Source of the DNA: Actinomycetota bacterium
Lineage (GTDB): Bacteria; Actinomycetota; Acidimicrobiia; Acidimicrobiales; Acidimicrobilacustridaceae
Direction: 5' to 3'
NCBI GenBank assembly: GCA_009705225.1
Contig: WLCQ01000007.1
Location: 1-38,604 of the forward strand
Length of the DNA: 38,604 bases
Position 1 is the first letter of the stretch, and every line of letters begins with the position of its first letter. Below are positions 28,138-37,988 of this stretch, in pieces. The notes under the pieces were generated by a model. That model ran no database searches. It was not told the origin of the DNA and worked only from the letters and a program-made list of their open reading frames with translations. A program made the translations under genes and the position numbers.

Positions 28138-28365
28138 GTGGCTCCCGAACACGAACTCGACCCGATGGGTCTGGCCGTCGAGGTCCGCCGCGTGCAGCCC
28201 TATGAGGCCACGAAGTCCTACGTGTGTCCGGGCTGCAACCGCGAGATCCGCACCGGCGAAGGGCACCTCGTCGCAGTTCCGATCGACGCCCCGGATCTGC
28301 GCCGTCATTGGCACCGCGGATGCTGGGCGGCGCGTGACCGACGACGACCAGGACGCCGCGGCTAG
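28138..28365 (+). CDS. Small Cys/His-rich (zinc-ribbon-like) protein, 75 aa
   Basis: A 75-aa protein with CPGC (Cys30, Cys33), His43, then RRHWHRGCW (His57, His59, Cys62), which together could bind one zinc ion. The core RRVQPYEATKSYVCPGC is the kind of sequence I associate with a conserved actinobacterial small protein sometimes labelled ATP/GTP-binding; that label has no visible support here, as there is no Walker motif. The tail is Arg-rich. GTG at 28138 was chosen because it follows the previous stop by five bases; ATG at 28165 is an alternative. Function unknown; a nucleic-acid-binding role would fit but is a guess. Confidence 0.65.
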   Translation: MAPEHELDPMGLAVEVRRVQPYEATKSYVCPGCNREIRTGEGHLVAVPIDAPDLRRHWHRGCWAARDRRRPGRRG

Positions 28366-28399
28366 GCGCGCTGCCATCAACCGCGAGCAGGATGGGGAC

Positions 28400-29077
28400 A
28401 TGGAACTCGTCTTCATCCGCCATGGCCAACCCGAATGGGAACGCGACGGCCGCAGTATCGACAACCCCGTGCTCACCGAGGTTGGCCTGCAGCAGGCCGA
28501 ACTTCTGGGCCGGGCCTTCGCCGGTCAGCACGCCGATCGCATTCTCGTGTCCCCATTGGTGCGCGCCCAGCAGACCGCCGCTCCGATCATCGAGGCGCTC
28601 GGCATCGAACCCGAGACCCACGACTGGCTGGCCGAGATCACGGCGCCGGTCTGGCAGGACACACCCACTGAAGTTGTGGCCAAGGTCTTCGCCGAAAGTC
28701 GTGTGCGACCGCTCGAGGAACAATGGTTAGGAATACCGGGAGGCGAGACCTTCCACGACTTCCATGACCGGGTCACCACCGGCCTCATCGATTTCCTGAG
28801 CAGCATCGGCTGCTACCGATACAACGGGTTCCCCCCGCTCTGGCAGCTCGAAGACCCCGGCCCGCGCATCATCGTGGTCGCTCACTCGGGTACCGACGCC
28901 GTATGTCTCGGTCATCTCCTCGGCATCGACCCAGTGCCCTGGGAGTGGGAGCGGTTCGTGGCGTTCCATGCCTCGGTCAGCGTCGTGCGCCCGATGCATA
29001 TCGCCGACAAGCATTCCTTCAGCCTGTTCCGGTTCTCCGACCTCAGTCACCTACCCGCCGAGCTGCACACCCGCTGA
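28400..29077 (+). CDS. Histidine phosphatase family protein
   Basis: A 225-aa phosphoglycerate-mutase-like phosphatase. The catalytic phosphohistidine motif is near the start (LVFIRHGQPEWE), followed by LTEVGLQQAELLGRAF, SPLVRAQQTA (catalytic Arg region) and a second histidine in VVAHSGTDAV. A 50-residue insert with two Trp-rich segments lies in the middle. ATG at 28400 puts RHG at residue 7-9, normal for the family; GTG at 28334 in frame would overlap the preceding gene and add 22 charged residues. The substrate is unknown. It converges with pgi, 17 bases apart. Confidence 0.9.
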   Translation: MELVFIRHGQPEWERDGRSIDNPVLTEVGLQQAELLGRAFAGQHADRILVSPLVRAQQTAAPIIEALGIEPETHDWLAEITAPVWQDTPTEVVAKVFAESRVRPLEEQWLGIPGGETFHDFHDRVTTGLIDFLSSIGCYRYNGFPPLWQLEDPGPRIIVVAHSGTDAVCLGHLLGIDPVPWEWERFVAFHASVSVVRPMHIADKHSFSLFRFSDLSHLPAELHTR

Positions 29078-29094
29078 CGTTGACGCGGGAGCGA

Positions 29095-30726
29095 TCAGCG
29101 CATTGAGCGATACGCGCGGATCAGTGCATTCGTCGAGCTGTCATGCGCAAGTGACGGCTCCCCCACTGAGGTGAGCTCGGGGATGATCGCTTGGGCCAGT
29201 TTCTTGCCCAACTCCACACCCCACTGATCGAAGCTGTCGATGCCCCACACCGCTCCCTGCACGAACGTGCGGTGCTCATAGAGGGCAATGACCTGACCCA
29301 GCACCGACGGCGTGAGCTCAGGCACGAGAATCGACGTGCTCGGGTGGTTGCCAGCGAATGTGCGGGCACTCACCTGCTCGGACGCAACACCGTCAGCAAC
29401 TACCTGCTCGGCCGTTCGACCGAACGCCAGTGCCTCAGGTTGCGCGAAGAAGTTCGCCATGAAGATGTCGTGGTGGCTATCGAGATCGTGGGCGGGCTGG
29501 GCCACGGCGATGAAATCAGCCGGGATGAGCTTCGTTCCCTGATGGATGAGTTGGTAGAACGCGTGCTGGCCGTTGGTCCCGGGTTGCCCCCACACGATCT
29601 CGCCTGTCTGCACTGCCACGGGTCGACCCCACCGATCGACTGACTTGCCGTTGCTCTCCATGGCCAACTGCTGCAAGTACGGCGTGAGCTGTCCGAGATA
29701 GTGGCTGTAGGGAAGAACGGCCAGGGTCTGCGCCCCGAAGAAGTTGTTGTACCAAACGCTGATGAGCCCGAGGATCACGGGCAGGTTGCGTTCGAGCGGT
29801 GCGGACCGGAAGTGCTCATCGATGGTGTGGAAGCCCGCGAGGAACTCGCCGAACCGATCGGGCCCGATGGCGATCATGAGTGAGAGCCCTACCGCGGAGC
29901 CAACGCTGTAACGACCGCCGACCCAGTCCCAGAACCCGAACATGTTGTCGGTGTCGATACCGAATGCCGCGACTTCGTTGGCATTGGTGGAGACCGCCAC
30001 GAAATGTCGGGCGATAGCAGCGTCGTCGCCCAGCGAATCGAGCAACCAAGACCTCGCCGAGTGGGCGTTGGTCATGGTCTCGAGCGTGGTGAATGTCTTC
30101 GAAGCGACGATGAAGAGGGTTTCGGCGGGATCGAGGTCGTGGGTGAGTTCGAAGAACTCGTTGCCGTCGACGTTCGAAAGGAAGCGAAACTCGAGGGCGG
30201 GATCGGAATAGGGCCGGAGCGCATCGTGGGCCATATGCGGGCCGAGGTCACTTCCACCGATCCCGACGTTGATCACGGTGCGGATCTGTCGCCCCGTATG
30301 CCCGACCCACTCTCCTGACCGCACCCGACGACTGAACGACGCCATGCGATCAAGCACCTCGTGGACATCGGCGACGACATCATGCCCATCGATATCGATG
30401 GCGGTATCGCGCGGCGCTCGAAGAGCTGTGTGAAGCGCCGACCGATCCTCGGTGACATTGATGCGGTCGCCGGCGAACATCGCATCGCGTAACTCCTCGA
30501 CCCCTGCGGTGCGGGCGAGATCGAACAGCAGCGACAAGGTCGTGTCGTCTATCCGGTGCTTGGCATAGTCGACATGAAGGTCACCGACAGTGAGCGCCAT
30601 GCGATCGCCACGGGTGGGATCGGACGCGAAAAGTTCACGCAGATGGATATCGGCGATCTCTGCCTGATGCGCCGCCAATGCCCACCACTGCGGCGTGCGA
30701 TCGATCGATTCGGGGATCTCCGACAT
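29095..30726 (-). CDS. pgi: Glucose-6-phosphate isomerase
   Basis: Interconverts glucose-6-phosphate and fructose-6-phosphate. The 543-aa protein carries both family signatures: [14 protein letters not shown] and [17 protein letters not shown]. Other conserved stretches are [13 protein letters not shown] and [18 protein letters not shown]. The ATG abuts the stop of the aldose-1-epimerase-like gene with no gap, and AAGGGA lies just upstream, so it is expressed with that gene. Together with gnd it places upper glycolysis and pentose-phosphate steps in one cluster. Confidence 0.97.
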   Translation of the reverse strand: MSEIPESIDRTPQWWALAAHQAEIADIHLRELFASDPTRGDRMALTVGDLHVDYAKHRIDDTTLSLLFDLARTAGVEELRDAMFAGDRINVTEDRSALHTALRAPRDTAIDIDGHDVVADVHEVLDRMASFSRRVRSGEWVGHTGRQIRTVINVGIGGSDLGPHMAHDALRPYSDPALEFRFLSNVDGNEFFELTHDLDPAETLFIVASKTFTTLETMTNAHSARSWLLDSLGDDAAIARHFVAVSTNANEVAAFGIDTDNMFGFWDWVGGRYSVGSAVGLSLMIAIGPDRFGEFLAGFHTIDEHFRSAPLERNLPVILGLISVWYNNFFGAQTLAVLPYSHYLGQLTPYLQQLAMESNGKSVDRWGRPVAVQTGEIVWGQPGTNGQHAFYQLIHQGTKLIPADFIAVAQPAHDLDSHHDIFMANFFAQPEALAFGRTAEQVVADGVASEQVSARTFAGNHPSTSILVPELTPSVLGQVIALYEHRTFVQGAVWGIDSFDQWGVELGKKLAQAIIPELTSVGEPSLAHDSSTNALIRAYRSMR

Positions 30727-31644
30727 TCAGTTCCCTTCCCGGCTGATCGAGATGGTGAAGGTTGCCGGCAGACACCCACCCGGTTCGACGATTGGCGTTC
30801 TCCCGCACGAGAGCGCGTCGGTCGCTGCAGTCATCGGTTCGAGAGCCACGAGGTTCGACGCTACCGGCGCATACACCTGGGCGAAGGAATACGTATCGTC
30901 GAACGAGACCTCAATCCGATCGATGCCATCGGTGAGCGCCATCGATCGATCATCACCCAGTCGGTAGCCATCATCGAACGCGGTGCCAGTCAGGCTGATC
31001 GACTCCGCCGGTTCGAAGTTCTCCCGACCGGTCGGCAGGTGGAACTCGTCAAGTTCCAGATGATGTCGATCCGGTAGTTCGAGGGTCCAGTCACTCCGGG
31101 TCGAGCCGGGAAGTGTGAAATAGGGATGCCAACCGAAACTCACGGGAACCGAAAACGACCCTGTGGCAGTCAGGGTCGTGATGACCGTGAGCCGGCCCGG
31201 TTCCAGCAAATACTCGACACCGAGCGAATGCGGGAACGGGAACGAGGCCATCACCTCCACGCACTCAGATGCATCGAAGCGGGCCGACATCCGGGCCGAG
31301 GTGCTCGTCGTGACCGGCGCGTCCACCACCCAACCGCTGCGTCCGACCATGGTGCCGTGAATCGGCAGACCGGCGTCGTCGACGTGAACTCCGGGAGCGC
31401 CAACAACGCCCACCTCGACCCCATCGACGACGTAGTCCGGGCCACGCAGTCGGTTCGCCCAAGGCGCCAGCAACGGAATACCAGAGGTGTGCCCGTCCCG
31501 TACGGCTTCGACGCTGCGGAACCGCAGGTACTCCCGACCGGCAACGGTGAGCGAGGAACACACCAGACCGATCTCGGGCCGCACGTCGAGCGCGGTATCG
31601 CCAACGCGAAGGGTTACGACATGATTCTCACCGGACGCAGGCAT
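30727..31644 (-). CDS. Aldose 1-epimerase-like (galactose mutarotase superfamily) protein
   Basis: A 305-aa beta-sandwich protein. The fold signature is visible: LLAPWANRL, then LPIHGTMVGRSGW with the histidine of the mutarotase site, and VSFGWHPYFTLPGS with a second histidine. A C-terminal acidic segment (VALEPMTAATDAL) supplies the likely catalytic glutamate. It may interconvert alpha- and beta-anomers of a sugar or hexose-6-phosphate, which would suit its place between gnd and pgi. The ATG at 31644 is used; the frame extends upstream into gnd. The precise substrate is not certain. Confidence 0.85.
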   Translation of the reverse strand: MPASGENHVVTLRVGDTALDVRPEIGLVCSSLTVAGREYLRFRSVEAVRDGHTSGIPLLAPWANRLRGPDYVVDGVEVGVVGAPGVHVDDAGLPIHGTMVGRSGWVVDAPVTTSTSARMSARFDASECVEVMASFPFPHSLGVEYLLEPGRLTVITTLTATGSFSVPVSFGWHPYFTLPGSTRSDWTLELPDRHHLELDEFHLPTGRENFEPAESISLTGTAFDDGYRLGDDRSMALTDGIDRIEVSFDDTYSFAQVYAPVASNLVALEPMTAATDALSCGRTPIVEPGGCLPATFTISISREGN

Positions 31645-31675
31645 CACCGAACCCGGAGCATCCGGATGGCCACGG

Positions 31676-32701
<1,026 letters not shown>

Positions 32702-32794
32702 CTGAGGATCCTCCGCTCGCGCATCGCCGATCGGTACGCCCCCCCATCGTGCCAAAGAATCAGGCCGGAGCGATTCACAGGTCCGCAGCGGATC

Positions 32795-32814
32795 CCCCCG
32801 GATATCACCGGGGG
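32795..32814 (-). terminator. GC-rich hairpin downstream of the methyltransferase gene
   Basis: Seven-base perfectly complementary arms (32795-32801 and 32808-32814) with a six-base loop start six bases after the methyltransferase stop on the minus strand. There is no U-tract after it, so termination is uncertain. It lies in the 119-base gap before gnd, which also holds gnd's ribosome-binding site. Confidence 0.4.
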
Positions 32815-32820
32815 TGGGAG

Positions 32821-33759
32821 CTACATTCCTGAGGCGGGCACAGATCGGTGGCCGTCCAGAGACCTCGGCACGGCGAACATCCAATGCCCGGCAGATGGGC
32901 GGCCCTCCGACATCGCAAGCCAGCGATCATGTTCCACCACGTCGGCGAGTGCCGGCAGGGCATGCGGGTCTCGCGATCCAGATACAAAAAAAGTCAGGCG
33001 GTGCGTCGGCGCGAACCGCTCGGTGAGAAGTTCCGTGATTCCCGGGACGAAGTCATCGTGGAGTTCACAGACCAGGATCGCCTTCGTGAGTTCTGGCACC
33101 CCAATGGGATCGAGAAGTTCGCGTTCGTCTCCCTCGATGTCACAGAAGACCAGCGGCCGATCCCGGGATCCGAGCCACGCAGAGAGATTTGCATGCTCCG
33201 CCGCCCCAAGGAACAACTCCAGAGGATTGGTCTCGCCCAGCCGATTCAGTTCCCACGCGCGGGCGGTAGCGGTCAGCGCCACAGGTGCGATATCGATGGC
33301 AACCACGTCACAGCCCGGCAACAACCTCCCGAGTCCGGCGGCGTACAGCCCGCTCGCGCAACCGAGATTGACGACCGTGTCCGGATGGAGGTCGAGGCAG
33401 ATCCGAAGCGCGTCGTGAAGTTCCTGCTCATAGGCGCCGAGGAGCATTGCGGCATAGTCCTCCGCGCCCCACGCCATCGGAGGAGGCAGGACAGTCCCCT
33501 CGAAGAGACCCGACTGAACCACGCAGCCCGTTCGTTCGATCATGAGGTCGGCGAGCCGAGCACGTCGCGCGTTCACCGTGTCGGCGATAAGGCGATCCGC
33601 TCGGTTGGAAGTACTCAAATAGACACGACCGAAGACACGGATCGGCATCTTTGAAGTCACCCAACTGCGAATCACTTCGTCTCCCTTGTCTCCACCAGTT
33701 CCAACGTAATGCATTCGAATCCGGCGAACGATTGCCGAAGTTGACCCCTCCTTCCACAC
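32821..33759 (-). CDS. FkbM-like SAM-dependent methyltransferase
   Basis: A 312-aa class I methyltransferase. The SAM-binding motif I is VVNLGCASGLYAAGLG (about residues 129-144), followed by VVAIDIAPVALTATARAWELN. Upstream, GLFEGTVLPPPMAW and LLGAYEQEL are the pattern found before the core in FkbM-type enzymes, and FCDIEGDE matches that family's later motif. These enzymes usually O-methylate sugars or small molecules; the substrate here is unknown. I chose GTG at 33759 because GGAGAG lies nine bases upstream; ATG at 33714 would shorten the protein by 15 residues. It points away from the PI-PLC-like gene. Confidence 0.8.
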   Translation of the reverse strand: MWKEGSTSAIVRRIRMHYVGTGGDKGDEVIRSWVTSKMPIRVFGRVYLSTSNRADRLIADTVNARRARLADLMIERTGCVVQSGLFEGTVLPPPMAWGAEDYAAMLLGAYEQELHDALRICLDLHPDTVVNLGCASGLYAAGLGRLLPGCDVVAIDIAPVALTATARAWELNRLGETNPLELFLGAAEHANLSAWLGSRDRPLVFCDIEGDERELLDPIGVPELTKAILVCELHDDFVPGITELLTERFAPTHRLTFFVSGSRDPHALPALADVVEHDRWLAMSEGRPSAGHWMFAVPRSLDGHRSVPASGM

Positions 33760-33814
33760 GTTGGGACTCTCCGTCTCGGTCTAGTAACCGCATGCAACTG
33801 CGCCCGTATCGACT

Positions 33815-33888
33815 CTCAGGCTGACGAAGTGGCCGACAACGATCGATTCACCGTTCGCTGATCCGTTCGGTCCAGACCGGGGCGGACA
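33815..33888 (+). promoter_or_regulatory. Promoter/leader segment, copy 1
   Basis: First of two near-identical segments; the second is at 36277-36351. CTGACG (33821-33826) and TCGATT (33843-33848) occupy -35 and -10 positions 16 bases apart. The 35 bases at 33854-33888 are identical to copy 2 and would be the start of the mRNA; they can fold into a hairpin around CGGTC-CA-GACCG. The gene downstream is the PI-PLC-like membrane protein, whose ATG is 45 bases after the segment. Confidence 0.5.
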
Positions 33889-33932
33889 TGGATTGATGTG
33901 TCACGATTCCGCAAACGATCCCCGAGGTTCGA

Positions 33933-36257
33933 ATGTCTGCTGTTGTCGAGTCACCAGAGCGCCATCAACGGGTTCACTCCCGGCGCCGGAGTCATCTGGC
34001 AACCTCGCTCGCGATCATCTTCGCCTTCATGCTCACCCTCGATGGATTCGGATTCTGGGCGCAGGACTCCGTGCTCAGCAGCACGCGTTTCGCCGACAAT
34101 TCGGTGCGCCTGCTCGAGTCGACCGCCGTTCGCTCGGCACTTGCCGATGCCATCACCGAGAAACTGGTGGAATCGGGCCCTTCGCGGCTGGCCTCGTTCC
34201 AAACCGTGCTGCATCCCGCCATCGAACAGCTGCTCAACACCGACGTGTTCCGCTCGATCTTCCGAACGGCGATTGTCCGCGCCCAGGATGCGATCCTCAC
34301 CGAAGATGGCAATGCGGCAGCGATCAATCTGAGTGCGGCATTGAGCGTGCTGAGCGGAAGCCTCCAGGTCACCAACCCGGATCTCGCCGACTCCATCCCG
34401 AGCGGCACCGACGACTTCTTCGTGAATGTCAGCTCGACGTTGCGCAGCGCCCAGCCGTGGAAGGTCGCCAGATCATCGGGCGAGGGAACGCTGCGTTCGC
34501 TCGTCGTCCTCATCATCATGGGGACGGCGATCATCCTGCTCGAGGTTGAGCGGCGACGCGGGGTCCTCAAGCTCGGCATCGCGATCGCCGTGGCGGGTTC
34601 GGCATTGTTCGCGCTCGCCGTCGCTGCTCCCATCATCGCCGCATCATTCGGATCGACTCCGACGATCAAGCAGGCACTGAATGATGGCGCCGGGATCTTC
34701 TTCGAAAGCCTCGTCTCGATCGCGATCCATCTCGCCGCGATCGGGATCATCGTGTGCGCGTTCAGTATCGCAACGCGACCCGACCGCCCCCCGCTCTCCC
34801 CCGTCGAAGTGTGGGCATTCACCCGTGCTCGCGCCAGCAGATGGTCACCCACCTCGCCCGCCGGCCACGTGGTGCGGGCACTCGTCATCATGACCCTCGG
34901 GTACATCCTCATCGTCGCCCGTGATGTGGTCGCACCTCTGCTCGTATTCCTCGGCGGCGCCTATGTCGTGTACCTCGGGGCGATCGAACTGCTGAGCATC
35001 GTGGGTCGGTCCGATCATCGGAGCGTCCGAACGATTGCGTCCGAACATGCCCACGCGCAGGTGGTCAGGATCCGCTCACACCGGATTCTCGGAGCGTCCC
35101 TTGCGCTCATTGTTCTCGTCGCCGGGGTCGGGTTCGCAGTGCGCTCGGGAGGTCGTGCGTCGGCCGACGCCCAACAACGGTGCAACGGCTATGTCGAACT
35201 GTGTGATCGACACCTCGACGAAGTTGCCTTCGCCGCTTCGCATAACTCGATGTCAGCCCGGCGCGATCCGGGTTGGTTGTTCGCTGAACACGATCAGGGG
35301 ATCCCGGCCCAACTCTCGTTCGGCATCCGGGCGCTGTTGGTGAAGACGCACTACGGCGTCCCCTCCGGACTCAATGTGACCGGAGCACCGCTCGTGGTCA
35401 CCGACCAGGGTGCCGAGTTGGCGACCTCCACACCCGAGGCCAGCGCACTGCTCACACCCGAGCAGCAGCGACAGGCCGCCGCTATCGCCGCATCAGCAAA
35501 GGTCGACTCTTCATTGCGTGATGTCTACCTCTGCCATGTGAACTGCGAACTCGGTGCCACGAAGTTCACCGATGCGCTTCGCTACGTGCGTCAGTTCCTC
35601 GATGCACATCCGGACGAGGTCATCATGCTCGTCGTCGGCAATTACGTCTCCGATGCCGACACGGAGAAGGCGTTCCGTGACGCCAAACTCTTCGATCGCC
35701 TCTGGAATGTCGAACCCGGCGCCGGTTGGCCCACGCTTCGCGACATGATCGATTCCCGTCGCAACATCGTCATGTTCGCCGAGTTCGGTTCGGCCCAGCC
35801 ACCATGGAACTCCTCGGCCTACGGCGCCTTCCAGGACACACCGTTCACCTTCCGCACCCCGGAGGAACTCCTCACCCCCGGAGCGCCCGGCTACACCGGC
35901 GACGCCGTGGTCGACGGCCCAGTTCCAGCAACCGTCGCCAACCCCACCCCAACCGACCCCGCCGCGGTGTCGTTCGTACCCCCTTGGGACTGGACCGGTG
36001 TTCCCAGTTGCGCCCCGAACCGGGGGACGCCGGATTCGCCGCTGTTCCAGATCAACCATTGGGTCACCCCATCGGGCGAGGCGGCCACTGCAGCACAGGC
36101 GAAGATCATCAACGCCTACGACGTCCTGATGCCCCGGGTTCGCAACTGCATGACCCAGCGGGGTCGGTTCCCGAACCTCATCGGGGTCAACTTCTATGAC
36201 AAGGGCGATCTCCTGCGGGTGGTCAACGAGGTCAACGGAGTCGACGGGACCAGATGA
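33933..36257 (+). CDS. Polytopic membrane protein with a C-terminal PI-PLC-like domain
   Basis: A 774-aa protein. A membrane part has hydrophobic segments at about 22-43, 187-203, 211-238, 255-279, 309-356 and 382-400; its first loop (VLSSTRFADNSVRLLES and on) resembles the long first loop of a group of actinobacterial membrane proteins. From residue 415 on, the sequence fits a phosphatidylinositol-phospholipase-C X-type fold: FAASHNSMS (His437), GIRALLVKTHYG, and YLCHVNC (His535) followed by FLDAHPDEVIMLVVGN. The two histidines are the expected catalytic pair. The domain would lie outside the membrane. Likely a phosphodiesterase acting on a lipid or lipid-linked glycan, but the substrate is unknown. 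ATG at 33933 has GAGG nine bases upstream. Confidence 0.72.
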   Translation: MSAVVESPERHQRVHSRRRSHLATSLAIIFAFMLTLDGFGFWAQDSVLSSTRFADNSVRLLESTAVRSALADAITEKLVESGPSRLASFQTVLHPAIEQLLNTDVFRSIFRTAIVRAQDAILTEDGNAAAINLSAALSVLSGSLQVTNPDLADSIPSGTDDFFVNVSSTLRSAQPWKVARSSGEGTLRSLVVLIIMGTAIILLEVERRRGVLKLGIAIAVAGSALFALAVAAPIIAASFGSTPTIKQALNDGAGIFFESLVSIAIHLAAIGIIVCAFSIATRPDRPPLSPVEVWAFTRARASRWSPTSPAGHVVRALVIMTLGYILIVARDVVAPLLVFLGGAYVVYLGAIELLSIVGRSDHRSVRTIASEHAHAQVVRIRSHRILGASLALIVLVAGVGFAVRSGGRASADAQQRCNGYVELCDRHLDEVAFAASHNSMSARRDPGWLFAEHDQGIPAQLSFGIRALLVKTHYGVPSGLNVTGAPLVVTDQGAELATSTPEASALLTPEQQRQAAAIAASAKVDSSLRDVYLCHVNCELGATKFTDALRYVRQFLDAHPDEVIMLVVGNYVSDADTEKAFRDAKLFDRLWNVEPGAGWPTLRDMIDSRRNIVMFAEFGSAQPPWNSSAYGAFQDTPFTFRTPEELLTPGAPGYTGDAVVDGPVPATVANPTPTDPAAVSFVPPWDWTGVPSCAPNRGTPDSPLFQINHWVTPSGEAATAAQAKIINAYDVLMPRVRNCMTQRGRFPNLIGVNFYDKGDLLRVVNEVNGVDGTR

Positions 36258-36276
36258 TTCGCCGTCGGCAATGGCG

Positions 36277-36351
36277 CTCAGGCTGACGCTGGCCCGAGAC
36301 GGCGATAGATTCACCCTTCGCTGATCCGTTCGGTCCAGACCGGGGCGGACA
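36277..36351 (+). promoter_or_regulatory. Promoter/leader segment, copy 2
   Basis: Near-identical to 33815-33888. CTGACG (36283-36288) and TAGATT (36306-36311) are 17 bases apart, a good -35/-10 layout. The 35 bases at 36317-36351 match copy 1 exactly and include the CGGTC-CA-GACCG inverted repeat. The aldehyde dehydrogenase ATG is 68 bases after the segment, so its leader would be about 100 bases. Confidence 0.55.
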
Positions 36352-36419
36352 CACCGACCCGGGCGCCTGCCCGATCACGAGTCCGAACATCTCGAGACTC
36401 ACACCACACAAGGGGAACC

Positions 36420-37880
36420 ATGCTTACGTACGACAAGTTCTTCATCGGGGGCGAGTGGGTCGAGCCCGCTGGCAACGAGACCCTCAAGGTCATGTCCCCC
36501 ACCACCGAAGAGATCATCGGCTCGGTACCGGTGGCCACTCCGGCCGATATGGACCGTGCCGTCGCCGCCGCCAAGGCCGCGCTCACCGGCGAATGGGCCG
36601 ACTACACCCCGCAGCAGCGCTCCGCTCTGCTCGCCAAGGTGGCTGAGATCCTCACCGCCCGCCAGGAAGAGTTCACCAACCTCATCACCAGCGAGGTCGG
36701 CGCTCCCTACTACTTCTCGATGTTCGGCCAGGTGCTTTCATCCACGATGGTGCTGAACTCCTTCGCCCAGCACACCCTGAACTTCCCGTTTGAGGAGCGT
36801 CGTGACGGCGCCCTCGGTGGTCAGATCATCGTGCGTCGTGAGCCGGTCGGCGTCTGCGCCGGCATCATTCCCTGGAACGTGCCGCTGTTCATCACCACCC
36901 TCAAGGTGGGCCCCACGCTCGCTTCGGGTTCCACGATCGTCATCAAGCCCGCTCCGGAGACCCCGCTCGACGCCAACCTCTTCGCCGAGGTGCTCATCGA
37001 GGCCGGCGTCCCCGCCGGTGTCGTCAACATCGTTCCCGCCGACCGTGAGGTTGGCGAGTACCTCGTGCGTCATGCCGATGTCGACAAGGTCAGCTTCACC
37101 GGCTCCACCGCCGCTGGTCGCAAGATCGGCGCCATCTGTGGCGAGCAGCTCAAGCGCTGCACCCTGGAGCTCGGTGGCAAGTCGGCCGCCATCATCTGCG
37201 AGGACGCGAACCTCGATGAGGCCATCCCCCACATCATCGGTGGCGGTCTCATGAACAACGGTCAGGCCTGTGTGGCTCTCACCCGCGTGCTCGCCCCGGC
37301 CAGCCGCTACGACGAGATCCGTGATGCGCTCGCCGCCGCCGTTGGCGCCCAGACCACCGGCGATCCCGCCAACCCCGAGAACCTCTGCGGACCGCTCATC
37401 GCCGAGCGTCAGCGTGAGCGCGTCGAGGGCTACATCGCCAAGGGCCGTGAAGAGGGCGCAACCGTCGTCGTCGGCGGCGGTCGTCCCGATGAGGCCAAGG
37501 GTCATTTCGTGTCCCCCACCCTCTTCGCCGATGTCACCAACGACATGACCATTGCTCGTGAAGAGATCTTCGGCCCGGTGCTGTCGCTGCTCAAGTACGA
37601 CACCCTCGAAGAGGCCATCGCCATCGCCAACGACAACGACTACGGCCTGGCCGGCGCCTGCTACACCGCCGACCTCGAGAAGGGCATCAACGTGGCCCGC
37701 AAGGTCCGCACCGGAACCTTCGGTGTCAACACCACCCAGGGCATGGACTTCAACGGTCCGTTCGGTGGCTTCAAGAGCTCCGGCGTCGGCCGCGAGCTCG
37801 GCCCCGAGGGCATCGATGCGTTCTGCGAGTGCAAGACCATCTCGCTGCCCGGCGGCATCGACCTGCCGATCGGCGGCTAG
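36420..37880 (+). CDS. NAD(P)-dependent aldehyde dehydrogenase
   Basis: Oxidises an aldehyde to the acid. The 486-aa protein is a full-length family member: catalytic Cys284 in NNGQACVALTRV, general base Glu250 in LELGGKSA, the 34-residue spacing between them being typical, plus PWNVPLF, FTGSTAAGRKIG, EEIFGPVLSLL and FGGFKSSGVGRELGPEG. ATG at 36420 has AAGGGG a few bases upstream. It is read from its own promoter segment (copy 2) and is followed by a strong hairpin. Codon use is strongly C/G-ending, suggesting high expression. The substrate aldehyde cannot be told. Confidence 0.95.
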   Translation: MLTYDKFFIGGEWVEPAGNETLKVMSPTTEEIIGSVPVATPADMDRAVAAAKAALTGEWADYTPQQRSALLAKVAEILTARQEEFTNLITSEVGAPYYFSMFGQVLSSTMVLNSFAQHTLNFPFEERRDGALGGQIIVRREPVGVCAGIIPWNVPLFITTLKVGPTLASGSTIVIKPAPETPLDANLFAEVLIEAGVPAGVVNIVPADREVGEYLVRHADVDKVSFTGSTAAGRKIGAICGEQLKRCTLELGGKSAAIICEDANLDEAIPHIIGGGLMNNGQACVALTRVLAPASRYDEIRDALAAAVGAQTTGDPANPENLCGPLIAERQRERVEGYIAKGREEGATVVVGGGRPDEAKGHFVSPTLFADVTNDMTIAREEIFGPVLSLLKYDTLEEAIAIANDNDYGLAGACYTADLEKGINVARKVRTGTFGVNTTQGMDFNGPFGGFKSSGVGRELGPEGIDAFCECKTISLPGGIDLPIGG

Positions 37881-37913
37881 TTCCACCCAACACCGCTACA
37901 CCAGTTGTACGAG

Positions 37914-37946
37914 AGAGGGCCGACCCGCCGGGTCGGCCCTCTTCGC
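37914..37946 (+). terminator. Terminator hairpin after the aldehyde dehydrogenase
   Basis: Perfect 13-base arms (37914-37926 and 37930-37942) with a three-base loop, 33 bases after the stop codon. Only a couple of T residues follow, so it is a strong-stem, poor-U-tract terminator of the kind common in high-GC actinobacteria. Confidence 0.65.
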
Positions 37947-37974
37947 GTCCCGGGAGCACCCGCCACCGGCCATG

Positions 37975-37980
37975 TACGAT
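37975..37980 (+). promoter_or_regulatory. Candidate -10 box for the DinB/DUF664 gene
   Basis: TACGAT fits the actinobacterial TANNNT -10 pattern and ends eight bases before the ATG at 37989, where no Shine-Dalgarno is visible. A leaderless or near-leaderless mRNA is suggested. Confidence 0.35.
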
Positions 37981-37988
37981 CACGGTCC

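Noticed and set aside
36738-37886. 382-codon open frame on the minus strand opposite the aldehyde dehydrogenase
   Set aside because: Antisense of a full-length, motif-complete enzyme; its Gly/Asp/Val bias is the usual shadow pattern.
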